Below are positions 1 to 8,103 of a DNA stretch of 64,000 nt, one piece after another. The translations under genes were made by a program, and so were the position numbers. This DNA comes from CALZKI01 sp045124055 (GTDB taxonomy: Bacteria; Bacillota; Clostridia; Lachnospirales; Lachnospiraceae), in assembly GCA_045124055.1 (NCBI GenBank), contig JBGVKZ010000045.1, positions 11,549 through 75,548 on the forward strand, given 5' to 3'. Numbering within the stretch: position 1 is the stretch's first letter; every line of letters starts with the position of its first letter. Below the pieces are notes generated by a model, which saw only the letters and a program-made list of their open reading frames with translations, did not search any database and had not been told where the DNA came from.

Positions 1-2
1 AC

Positions 3-413
3 AAAAAAGCTGTTCCGGAAGTATTACTTAAGGTAGTAGAAGCTAAGAGATTAATAGAAACCGGTAAAGTTTTAACAGTTCAGGAAGCCGTTGAGATGGT
101 GGGAATCAGTCGTAGTTCTTTTTACAAGTACAAAGATGATATTTTCCAGTTCCATGATAACCAGGAAGGAACAACTATTACATTAACTTTTCAAATGGAT
201 GATGAGCCGGGATTACTTTCAGATGTACTGAAAATTGTTGCAGATTTTGGAGCCAACATTTTAACCATTCATCAGAGTATTCCAATTAACGGAATCGCAT
301 CGTTAAGTATCAGCGTACAGGTGTTATCAACTACAAAAAATGTGTCTCAAATGATTGAAGCAATGGAAGACCAAAAAGGTGTCCATTATGTAAAAATAAT
401 AGCTAAGGAGTAA
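3..413 (+). CDS. ACT-domain protein, PheB/UPF0735-like (5' end outside window)
   Basis: The frame is open from the first bases of the window, so the N-terminus is missing. The visible 136 residues have a short helical part ending in GISRSSFYKYKDD, which resembles a helix-turn-helix, followed by a C-terminal ACT domain (TITLTFQMDDEPGLLSDVLKIV onward, split here as a strand-helix-strand pattern). The pairing is typical of the UPF0735/PheB family, which in Firmicutes usually sits beside hom or pheA. ACT domains commonly bind amino acids. The stop is 5 bases before hom, so the two are almost certainly co-transcribed, which suggests a role in sensing an aspartate-family or aromatic amino acid. That role is inferred; the family has no firmly established function. 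Confidence 0.8.
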   Translation, partial: KKAVPEVLLKVVEAKRLIETGKVLTVQEAVEMVGISRSSFYKYKDDIFQFHDNQEGTTITLTFQMDDEPGLLSDVLKIVADFGANILTIHQSIPINGIASLSISVQVLSTTKNVSQMIEAMEDQKGVHYVKIIAKE

Positions 414-418
414 GAGAA

Positions 419-1630
419 ATGATTCAGGTAGCAGTATTAGGTTACGGTACAGTAGGTAGCGGAGTTGTAGAAGTATTAGAAAATAATAAAGATGCAATTA
501 CCCAGAAAGCAGGGGAAGAATTAAATGTAAAATATATTTTGGATTTAAGAGATTTCCCAGGAGACCCATATGAAAGTAAGGTCGTTCACGATTACAACAT
601 TATTTTAAATGACCCAGAAGTAACCATTATTTGTGAAACAATGGGCGGTGTAAATCCGGCTTATGATTTTTCAAAAAATGCATTATTAAAGGGAAAGAGT
701 GTTTGTACCTCTAATAAGGAATTGGTTGCAAACCATGGCCCTGAATTGATTAGACTTGCAAAAGAAAATAAATGTAATTACTTATTTGAAGCCAGCGTAG
801 GTGGTGGTATTCCAATTATTAGACCACTGAACTATTCATTAACTGCTGAAAAGATTGAAGCGATTATTGGTATTTTGAATGGTACTACAAACTATATTTT
901 AACAAAAATGGATAAAGAAGGCGTTTCTTTTGAAGAAGTTTTAAAAGAAGCACAGGAAAAAGGATATGCAGAAAGAAATCCGGAAGCAGACGTAGAAGGC
1001 TATGACGCATGCCGTAAAATTGCAATCTTATCTTCTTTAATGACAGGAAAACACGTAGATTACAAAGATATTTATACAGAAGGCATTACAAAAATCTCTA
1101 CTAGAGATTTTGCATATGCTAAAGTAATGAATCGTTCTATTAAATTACTTGCAACAGGTAAAGAAATAGATGGTAAATATGTAGCTATGGTTGCACCATT
1201 TATGATTCCTACAAGCCATCCACTTTACTGTGTAAACGATGTATTTAATGCTGTATATGTAACAGGAAATATGTTAGGCGATTCTATGTACTATGGCCGT
1301 GGTGCCGGAAAGCTTCCAACAGCAAGTGCCGTAGTTTCCGATATTGTTGACTGTGCAAGACACGTTGGTAAAACGATTATGTGCCTTTGGGACGAAGAAA
1401 AAATTGAACTGGAAAGCACAGATGAAATTATGCAGATTTTCTTTGCTCGTGTAGACAAGGAAAAACAGAGTAAAGAAGATGTTGAAAAGTTATTTGGCAA
1501 TGTTTCTTTTGTAAATATGCCAGAATATGAAGATGAAATTGCTTTTGTTACAGAAGCTATGAAAGAAAAAGATTTCAAAGTAGCTGCTGAAAAATGTGAA
1601 GGACTTTTATCAAGAATTCGTGTGATGTAA
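419..1630 (+). CDS. hom: Homoserine dehydrogenase
   Basis: NAD(P)H-dependent reduction of aspartate-semialdehyde to homoserine, the branch step to threonine and methionine. The 403-residue protein opens with a Rossmann fold (VLGYGTVGSGVVEVL, residues 5-19), has the family signature GILNGTTNYILTKM near residue 151 and the substrate-site run EASVGGGIPII near residue 124. After about residue 310 the chain resembles the C-terminal regulatory part of bacterial Hom proteins (usually about 430 residues), so feedback control is plausible. The ATG follows AAGGAG by 8 bases. It is the second gene of an operon with the ACT protein, a PGM-like gene and aspartate kinase. Confidence 0.96.
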   Translation: MIQVAVLGYGTVGSGVVEVLENNKDAITQKAGEELNVKYILDLRDFPGDPYESKVVHDYNIILNDPEVTIICETMGGVNPAYDFSKNALLKGKSVCTSNKELVANHGPELIRLAKENKCNYLFEASVGGGIPIIRPLNYSLTAEKIEAIIGILNGTTNYILTKMDKEGVSFEEVLKEAQEKGYAERNPEADVEGYDACRKIAILSSLMTGKHVDYKDIYTEGITKISTRDFAYAKVMNRSIKLLATGKEIDGKYVAMVAPFMIPTSHPLYCVNDVFNAVYVTGNMLGDSMYYGRGAGKLPTASAVVSDIVDCARHVGKTIMCLWDEEKIELESTDEIMQIFFARVDKEKQSKEDVEKLFGNVSFVNMPEYEDEIAFVTEAMKEKDFKVAAEKCEGLLSRIRVM

Positions 1631-1656
1631 TTCACGCACTAAGGAGACTGAAAATC

Positions 1657-2859
1657 ATGAAATATGTAGTTGTTTTGGGCGACGGTATGGCCGATGAGCC
1701 TATCGAAGCATTGGGAAATAAAACTCCATTAGAATATGCGAAAACCGAAACGATGGATGCTTTGAGTAAACAGGCAGAAATTGGATTAGTACATACCATT
1801 CCAGATGGAATGAAGCCGGGTTCTGATACAGCAAATCTTTCTGTATTAGGGTATGACCCAAAAATCTATTATAGTGGTCGTTCTCCACTGGAAGCCTTAA
1901 GCATTGGAGTTCCAATGAAAGATACGGATGTTGCTATTCGTTGTAACATTGTAACAATTTCAGAAGACGACGTTCCTTTTGAGGAGAAAACAATTATTGA
2001 CCATAGCTCTAGTGAAATTTCCACAGAAGACTGTGCCGTTTTACTAAAAGCAGTTATGGACGAATTGGCTAATGAAACCTATCAGTTCTATGTCGGAACA
2101 AGTTATAGACATTGTCTGATTTGGAATGAAGGAAGTGTTGTGGAATTAACTCCGCCACACGATGTACTTGGTAGAGTGATTAAAGACTATCTTCCAAGCG
2201 ATAAAGCTCTTTATGAGATGATGAAAAAAAGCTACGATATTTTAGTAAATCACCCAATTAATGTAGAACGTAAGAAACAGGGCTTAAATCCAGCCAACTG
2301 TTGTTGGTTCTGGGGTGCAGGTACAAAGCCAATGTTATCTTCGTTTGAAGAAAAAACAGGAAAAAAAGGTATGATGGTATCCGCAGTCGACTTATTGAAA
2401 GGTATTGCGGTTGGAGCTAGTATGGGCGTTGCAGAAGTAGAAGGTGCCAATGGTGGACTTCATACCAACTATGCCGGTAAAGTAGAGGCAGCTTTAAATG
2501 CCCTGACAAAAGATGGTTATGATTTTGCATATATTCACGTGGAAGCACCAGATGAAATGGGGCATCAAGGAAGTGTAGAAAAGAAAGTAAAAGCCATTGA
2601 ATATTTGGATGAAAAAGTAATAAGACCTGTGGTAGAAAGCCTTACTGCTAACAAGGTGGATTTCAGAATGCTTGTATTACCTGACCATCCTACACCAATT
2701 CGAGTAAGAACTCATACTTCAGACAGTGTGCCATATATGCTATATGACAGCACAAATTTGAGTCAGCATACTTGGAATTACAATGAAAAAGAAGCCAAGG
2801 AAAGCGGCAATTTCATTGCAAAAGGTCATGAAATTATCGATTATTTATTTTCAAAATAG
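1657..2859 (+). CDS. Cofactor-independent phosphoglycerate mutase-like protein (ApgM family), candidate homoserine kinase
   Basis: This is a 400-residue member of the alkaline-phosphatase superfamily of the archaeal-type ApgM group. Metal-site motifs are GDGMADEP at residues 8-15, PGSDTANLSVLGYDP near 54, a central APDEMGHQG and, near the C-terminus, LPDHPTPIRVRTHTSDSVP. Automatic annotation would call it phosphoglycerate mutase. Its position between hom and aspartate kinase argues for a threonine-pathway role: relatives encoded in Thr operons (for example in Bacteroides) have been reported from fitness genetics to act as homoserine kinase. No thrB of the GHMP class is visible in the window. 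The fold is certain; the substrate is inferred from context. Confidence 0.85.
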   Translation: MKYVVVLGDGMADEPIEALGNKTPLEYAKTETMDALSKQAEIGLVHTIPDGMKPGSDTANLSVLGYDPKIYYSGRSPLEALSIGVPMKDTDVAIRCNIVTISEDDVPFEEKTIIDHSSSEISTEDCAVLLKAVMDELANETYQFYVGTSYRHCLIWNEGSVVELTPPHDVLGRVIKDYLPSDKALYEMMKKSYDILVNHPINVERKKQGLNPANCCWFWGAGTKPMLSSFEEKTGKKGMMVSAVDLLKGIAVGASMGVAEVEGANGGLHTNYAGKVEAALNALTKDGYDFAYIHVEAPDEMGHQGSVEKKVKAIEYLDEKVIRPVVESLTANKVDFRMLVLPDHPTPIRVRTHTSDSVPYMLYDSTNLSQHTWNYNEKEAKESGNFIAKGHEIIDYLFSK

Positions 2860-2876
2860 AGATATGAGGAGAAATT

Positions 2877-4196
2877 ATGAGAAAAGTAGTTAAATTTGGT
2901 GGTAGTTCCCTTGCCAGTGCAGAACAGTTTAAAAAAGTTGGGAACATTATTAAAGCCGATAAAACAAGAAAATTTGTTGTTCCATCAGCACCAGGAAAAA
3001 GAGATTCTAAAGACACAAAGGTAACAGATATGCTTTATGCCTGCTATGATTTAGCCGAAAATGGCAAGAAATTTGATGCAGAAATGAAAGCGATCAAAGC
3101 TCGTTATCAGGAAATCATTGATGGATTAAGCTTAGATTTATCGTTGGAAGATGAATTTGTAAAAATTGCAGAAAATTTCAAAAATAAAGCAGGAAAAGAT
3201 TACGCCGCATCTAGAGGTGAATACTTAAATGGTATCATTATGGCAAAATACTTGGGCTTTGCTTTTGTCGATGCAGCAGAAGTAATTGTTTTTGATGATA
3301 ATGGCGAATTTGCTTCAGAAGAAACAAATGAAAAATTAAAGAAACGCTTTGAAAAATGTGATAGTGCGGTTGTACCCGGTTTCTACGGTGCATATCGAGA
3401 TGGCAGAGTAAAAACATTCTCTCGTGGTGGTTCGGATATTACAGGTTCTATCGTTGCAAGAGCCATTATGGCAAATGTATATGAAAACTGGACTGACGTA
3501 TCAGGTTTCTTAATTGCGGACCCACGTATTATTGATAATCCGGCTGCTATTGAAACTATCACATATAAAGAACTTCGCGAATTGGCTTATATGGGTGCAA
3601 CTGTACTCCATGAAGATGCGATTTTCCCGGTTAGACGTGAAGGTATTCCAATTAATATCCGTAATACAAATAAACCGGAAGATAATGGTACTTGGATTGT
3701 AGAAAGTACTTGTCAAAAATCAAAATACGTTATCACAGGTATTGCAGGTAAAAGAGGCTTCTGTTCTGTCAATATCGAAAAAGATATGATGAACTCCGAA
3801 ATTGGATTTGGTAGAAAGGTATTACAGGCGTTTGAAGATAACGGAATTTCTTTCGAACACGTACCATCTGGTATTGATACAATGACTGTTTTCGTACATC
3901 AGGACGAATTTATGCCAAGAGAACAGAATGTAGTAGCAGAAATTCACAGACTTGCAAATCCTGATAGTATTGAAATTGAATCGGATTTATCTCTTATTGC
4001 AGTTGTAGGTCGTGGTATGAAATCTACAAGAGGTACAGCAGGCAGAATTTTCTCAGCTTTAGCACATGCAAATGTCAATGTTAAAATGATTGACCAGGGT
4101 TCTAGTGAATTAAATATCATTATCGGTGTAGCAGACAATGATTTTGAAACGGCTATCAAAGCAATTTATGATATTTTCGTAATGACAAAGCTTTAA
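2877..4196 (+). CDS. lysC: Aspartate kinase
   Basis: Phosphorylates aspartate, the first step toward lysine, threonine and methionine. The 439-residue protein starts with the amino-acid kinase motif VVKFGGSSLASAEQF and carries the substrate/ATP region FSRGGSDITGSIVARA near residue 182. Two ACT domains follow, one from about 300 (GFCSVNIEKDMMN) and one from about 372 (LIAVVGRGMKSTRGTAGRIFSAL), so allosteric inhibition by lysine and/or threonine is likely. TGAGGAG lies just before the ATG, and the preceding stop is 17 bases upstream. It is the last gene of the operon, with a terminator 15 bases downstream. Confidence 0.96.
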   Translation: MRKVVKFGGSSLASAEQFKKVGNIIKADKTRKFVVPSAPGKRDSKDTKVTDMLYACYDLAENGKKFDAEMKAIKARYQEIIDGLSLDLSLEDEFVKIAENFKNKAGKDYAASRGEYLNGIIMAKYLGFAFVDAAEVIVFDDNGEFASEETNEKLKKRFEKCDSAVVPGFYGAYRDGRVKTFSRGGSDITGSIVARAIMANVYENWTDVSGFLIADPRIIDNPAAIETITYKELRELAYMGATVLHEDAIFPVRREGIPINIRNTNKPEDNGTWIVESTCQKSKYVITGIAGKRGFCSVNIEKDMMNSEIGFGRKVLQAFEDNGISFEHVPSGIDTMTVFVHQDEFMPREQNVVAEIHRLANPDSIEIESDLSLIAVVGRGMKSTRGTAGRIFSALAHANVNVKMIDQGSSELNIIIGVADNDFETAIKAIYDIFVMTKL

Positions 4197-4210
4197 AAAA
4201 TAACATTTTA

Positions 4211-4242
4211 CAGGTGGATTTTTAAAATCCATCTGTTTTTTT
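4211..4242 (+). terminator. Rho-independent terminator after aspartate kinase
   Basis: An 11-12 bp stem (CAGGTGGATTTT paired with AAAATCCATCTG, one G-U pair) is followed by seven T. It closes the hom-lysC operon. Confidence 0.85.
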
Positions 4243-4315
4243 GCGTGAAATTGACAGATAATTCGATATAAAACTAAAAAAAGACAAAAAACATTAAAAA
4301 ATATGCAAAAAAGTG

Positions 4316-4344
4316 TTGACAAATTAAAAGTCTTACTATATGAT
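4316..4344 (+). promoter_or_regulatory. Consensus vegetative promoter for orphan RNA
   Basis: TTGACA (4316-4321), a 17-base spacer and TATGAT (4339-4344). The match is near perfect and no coding frame starts within 300 bases downstream, so it most likely drives the noncoding RNA that follows. Confidence 0.8.
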
Positions 4345-4350
4345 ACATAT

Positions 4351-4555
4351 ATAAACAATTTACATAGATTATTCCTAAAGTAATTGTTCCTACAAAAGAA
4401 GTAATGCAACACTAATTTGAATTAGGTCATTACAGTACAATCAGTACAACAGATGAGAGGAAAAGTTACAGCAGAGAAAACAGGAGGTACGGGCCCTTGG
4501 AAAGTACAGTAGGGTAGCGGGTGTTGATCGTAAAGAAGATTGGCACCCGCTTTTT
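4351..4555 (+). ncRNA. Putative structured noncoding RNA, about 205 nt, family not identified
   Basis: The segment lies between a consensus promoter and a strong intrinsic terminator and has no credible reading frame. Visible structure: AACAATTTAC pairs with GTAATTGTT about 15 bases later; GTAATG...CATTAC encloses CTAATT-TG-AATTAG; the 3' part has several GTAC boxes around GGGCCC. The terminator stem GCGGGTG (4517-4523) pairs with CACCCGC (4544-4550), extends by G-U pairs and ends in TTTTT. Size and layout resemble 6S or raiA-motif RNAs of Firmicutes, but I cannot match it to either by eye. It is not a tmRNA, RNase P, SRP RNA or T-box by their diagnostic motifs. Confidence 0.6.
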
Positions 4556-4677
4556 CCGTGTACATTACCATTTTTTAGCGAAATATGTCTGACAAAATCC
4601 GAAATTTATGTGGAAAAAAAGCGATAAATAGTATATATTAAGAGTGTTGCATAAGGATTGCAAATTACGGAGGATAT

Positions 4678-5997
4678 ATGAGTACAAACGAAACACAAGA
4701 TATCAATCGGGAAAAACGAAGAAAAAGACGAGTTCGTAATCGTTTTTTATCTATTATGGTAGTGGTATTATTGGTAGCTGTTATTGCAGGTCTTGGTGGA
4801 CTTGGATATATGAAACTTTCTGGTTTGAAGCAATCCAAAGACCATGATGATAAGGTGACAGAAAAATTAGAGGAGTTAACTGGCGATGAAACAGAAATAC
4901 CGGTTATTTCTGAACCGGATACAACCGTGTCAGCTCCACAGGTAGACCCATTGGAAGAGACCTTAAAGGCACAGATTGCAGAAATGACAGTGGAAGAAAA
5001 AGTAGCAGGAATGTTTTTTGTTACGCCGGAATCTATCACAGGTGTCAGTGTAGCTGTTCAGGCAGGAAATGGAACAAAAGAGGCTTTAGATAAGTTCCCA
5101 GTGGGTGGAATTATTTATTTTAAGAAAAATATCCAGTCAGAAGAACAGATAAAGGAAATGCTGGCAAACACATCAAGTTATAGTACAAATCGTATTTTCC
5201 TTGGTGTAAATGAAGAAGGCGGAAACGTAAGCAGTGTTTCTTCTAAATTAGATGTAACGAAAATAGATAATGCAGCAACTCTTGGAAAAAATGAAACAAC
5301 AGATGCGACCTATGAAGCAGGTAAGACGGTTGGAACCTATTTGCAGGAGTTAGGCTTTAATGTAAATTTTGCTCCAGTGGCGGATGTAAAGACAGATAGT
5401 GGCAATACATTGCTTGGTGACAGGAGCTTTGGTAGTGATGCCGGTGTAGTAGCAAATCATGTGGCGGCTATGGTTAAGGGAATAGAAGAAACGGGAATTA
5501 GTGCCTGCGTAAAAGGATTTCCGGGTATCGGTAGTGCCAATAAAGACCCGGAAGATGGCCTTTCTATTACAGAGAGAACTTTGGATGAGATGAGAAGTAC
5601 AGAGTTTGAAGGATTTAAGGCAGCTATTACAGAAAATGCAGATTTTATTATGGTAAGTAATGTGGCGGCACCAGCATTGACTGGGGGAGAGTATATCCCA
5701 AGTTGTTTGTCAAAAGATGTGGTAAACGGCGTTTTGAGAGAAGAATTGGGATATGAAGGTATTATTATTACTTCACCATTAAATGAGGTAGCGGTTACAG
5801 ACTATTATACATCTGGTGATGCGGCAGTTATGGCAGTATCGGCAGGTGCAGATATGATTTTGATGCCAGATAACTTTGAAGAAGCCTATTATGCACTTTT
5901 GGCAGCCGTTTTAAATAATACAATTTCGGAAGATAGAATTGATGAATCGCTGCTTAGAATCTATAAAGTAAAGTATGCAGATATGCTTGTGGAATAG
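4678..5997 (+). CDS. Membrane-anchored glycoside hydrolase family 3-like protein, probably catalytically inactive
   Basis: 439 residues: a basic cytoplasmic N-terminus, one membrane segment at about residues 25-45, a linker, then a NagZ-like GH3 barrel from about residue 98 (MTVEEKVAGMFFV). Landmarks of the family remain: GVNEEGGNVS, FNVNFAPVADVK, LGDRSFGSD. The catalytic parts are changed. The usual KHFPGHG reads KGFPGIG, the Asp/His acid-base loop reads PEDGLS, and the nucleophile strand that normally reads TDSLxM reads TSPLNEV, so the Asp is Ser. The family hydrolyses beta-N-acetylhexosaminides in the cell wall; this member probably binds rather than cleaves. It is monocistronic, with a good RBS (GGAGG) before the ATG. 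Confidence 0.85.
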   Translation: MSTNETQDINREKRRKRRVRNRFLSIMVVVLLVAVIAGLGGLGYMKLSGLKQSKDHDDKVTEKLEELTGDETEIPVISEPDTTVSAPQVDPLEETLKAQIAEMTVEEKVAGMFFVTPESITGVSVAVQAGNGTKEALDKFPVGGIIYFKKNIQSEEQIKEMLANTSSYSTNRIFLGVNEEGGNVSSVSSKLDVTKIDNAATLGKNETTDATYEAGKTVGTYLQELGFNVNFAPVADVKTDSGNTLLGDRSFGSDAGVVANHVAAMVKGIEETGISACVKGFPGIGSANKDPEDGLSITERTLDEMRSTEFEGFKAAITENADFIMVSNVAAPALTGGEYIPSCLSKDVVNGVLREELGYEGIIITSPLNEVAVTDYYTSGDAAVMAVSAGADMILMPDNFEEAYYALLAAVLNNTISEDRIDESLLRIYKVKYADMLVE

Positions 5998-6034
5998 AAA
6001 AATGAAAAAAGTTTAAAAAATTTTAAAAAAGTTG

Positions 6035-6063
6035 TTGACAAGATGATACAACATATATATAAT
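6035..6063 (+). promoter_or_regulatory. Consensus promoter of tRNA-Gly
   Basis: TTGACA (6035-6040), a 17-base spacer and TATAAT (6058-6063): a perfect sigma-A consensus about 38 bases before the mature tRNA. Confidence 0.85.
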
Positions 6064-6100
6064 AATCCTTGGTCGCTGTGATAAACAGCTTCCAAGATAC

Positions 6101-6172
<72 letters not shown>

Positions 6173-6181
6173 CTTTTAAAG

Positions 6182-6219
6182 AGTTTCAGGTTAGCATATG
6201 CTGGCTTGGGGCTTTTTTT
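6182..6219 (+). terminator. Terminator of tRNA-Gly
   Basis: A long stem of up to 15 pairs with several G-U pairs (arms 6182-6196 and 6199-6213, closing on AGCATATGCT) is followed by seven T. Confidence 0.75.
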
Positions 6220-6274
6220 GTTTTACAGATATGTTTGGATATGGTATATTAAGACATAATGATTGAGGTGGCAT

Positions 6275-8092
6275 ATGAGTAGTTTTTGTGGATTTACAGG
6301 AAAAGGTGAAAATACCATATTACAAAATATGTTAGAGAGTATGAAACATGATTCCACCTATGAATCTGCCTGTTTTAGTGATGGATTTATCCATTTGGGG
6401 TTTGTGCCATATAGACAAAGAGAGAAGGATAATATCGGTCACAATGCAAATTTTACGAAATGGGTAATGGTTGATACGGCATACAACCATGAAATGTATA
6501 CTCCACAAAATATCTTAAAGGCCTATGAAGAAAAAGGGATTTCTTTTGTCAAGGAATTAGAAGGTGCCTTTGCCATTGCTTTGTGGGACGGAACCTATAA
6601 AAAACTATATTTGATAAGAGACAGATATGGTGCAAGGCCGCTTTTTTATACGAAAATAAAGGATGGAATCGTTTTTGGAAGTGAACTGACCACCATTCTT
6701 TTCCATAATGGTGTAGAAAGACGTTTGAACTTATCTGCATTGTACCAGTACTTGTCCTATCAAAGTATTTTATTACCAAACACAGCGTATGAAGATATTT
6801 TTCATATTTCGGCAGGTTCTTATGTGACTTATGCGGACGGAAAAATAGAAGAAATATGCTACTCTAAATTGCCTTTCGGTGAGTGTGTAGAGGATAGCTA
6901 TGAAGATGCGGTTCAAAAGCTGACGGGTCTTCTTGAAACCTCTGTTTCTGAGTGTGTCGATGAAGAAATGGGCGTGTTCTTAAGCGGCGGAGTGGATTCT
7001 TCGTTGTTAACGGCTTTAGCTGGCGAAAAGAAAACTAAGGGACAAATAAGATATGCTTTCTGTTTAGAGCCGCATACGGAAAAAGAGAGTATCCATAGAA
7101 AACAGGAAGATGTGAAGTTTTCAAAACAGATAGCGGATAAGTATGGAATGCAATTCTATCTATGGCAAATGAATGCAGAAGATTGCAGGGATTGGGTGGA
7201 TAGAGTGCTGACAAGTTTTGGGCAACCATTTTCCGGTACGATGTCAGGGTATTTTTTGGCAAATAAGGTAAAACATATTTGCAACAATATTATGACGGGA
7301 GATGGAGCAGATGAATTGTTTGGCGGGTATGGATACCACTCTGTACTGTTGCCTTTAGAAAAATATATTTCCTGTAAAAAACAGGGGCTTTCACTTTATG
7401 GCAGAGAAAAGGAATTTGTACCTTATGAAAGTCAGATGCAGTATTTGGATAATCTGTGTCATTATGCAGGAGAAGATGACACGCTGGTGTATTATAGACT
7501 GTTACAAATGGGCGATGCCGAAAAGGAAATTTTTCTTAATCCGGATGCCTTTGGAAAGTTTGTAGAAGAAAAATATACTTTGAAAGACTTGGTTTATAAA
7601 TCATCTAAATTAAAAAGTCAGGGCAGGCTAAATAGATGTCTTGAAAGAGATTTTCTCTATACATTGCCGGGGCATACTTTATTATATGCCGATACTCTTT
7701 CCAGAAATGCCGGGGTGCATATCAAAATGCCGTACATAAATGATGCTTTGACGAATTACGTGGCGACTTTGCCACAAGAATATAAAATGAGAGATGGGCA
7801 GATAAAAGCTATATTAAAGTCCGTCGCCAAGAACTTTTTACCACAAGAACTTATTATGAGGAGAAAGGAGCCGTTCTCTTTACCGATTAACGAGTGGCTA
7901 AAAAAGGATTTAAAAGAATATGTGACGGATATTTTATCGCCGGCTTCTGTAAAAAAGCACGGGTTACTAAATGAAGTTTGCGTAGAATATGCGTTAAAGG
8001 AATTTTATTCACAGCCTGAGAAGAAGGCATATTATGGGGCAATGATTTGGTCAATGGCAATGTTGGAACGATGGTTTTCACTATATATGTAA
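6275..8092 (+). CDS. asnB: Asparagine synthase (glutamine-hydrolysing), AsnB-like
   Basis: Makes asparagine from aspartate, glutamine and ATP. The 605-residue protein has an N-terminal class II glutaminase domain (about 1-200; RDRYGARPLFY near 112) and a C-terminal synthetase domain with the PP-loop FLSGGVDSS near 237 and TGDGADELFGGY near 345. I start at the ATG at 6275 because GAGGTGG lies 4 bases before it; a TTG 12 bases upstream overlaps that RBS. With this start the nucleophilic Cys is residue 5 (MSSFCGF) instead of residue 2, so removal of a short propeptide would be needed to expose it. The next gene begins 12 bases after the stop. Confidence 0.92.
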   Translation: MSSFCGFTGKGENTILQNMLESMKHDSTYESACFSDGFIHLGFVPYRQREKDNIGHNANFTKWVMVDTAYNHEMYTPQNILKAYEEKGISFVKELEGAFAIALWDGTYKKLYLIRDRYGARPLFYTKIKDGIVFGSELTTILFHNGVERRLNLSALYQYLSYQSILLPNTAYEDIFHISAGSYVTYADGKIEEICYSKLPFGECVEDSYEDAVQKLTGLLETSVSECVDEEMGVFLSGGVDSSLLTALAGEKKTKGQIRYAFCLEPHTEKESIHRKQEDVKFSKQIADKYGMQFYLWQMNAEDCRDWVDRVLTSFGQPFSGTMSGYFLANKVKHICNNIMTGDGADELFGGYGYHSVLLPLEKYISCKKQGLSLYGREKEFVPYESQMQYLDNLCHYAGEDDTLVYYRLLQMGDAEKEIFLNPDAFGKFVEEKYTLKDLVYKSSKLKSQGRLNRCLERDFLYTLPGHTLLYADTLSRNAGVHIKMPYINDALTNYVATLPQEYKMRDGQIKAILKSVAKNFLPQELIMRRKEPFSLPINEWLKKDLKEYVTDILSPASVKKHGLLNEVCVEYALKEFYSQPEKKAYYGAMIWSMAMLERWFSLYM

Positions 8093-8103
8093 GGAGAAAA
8101 AAC

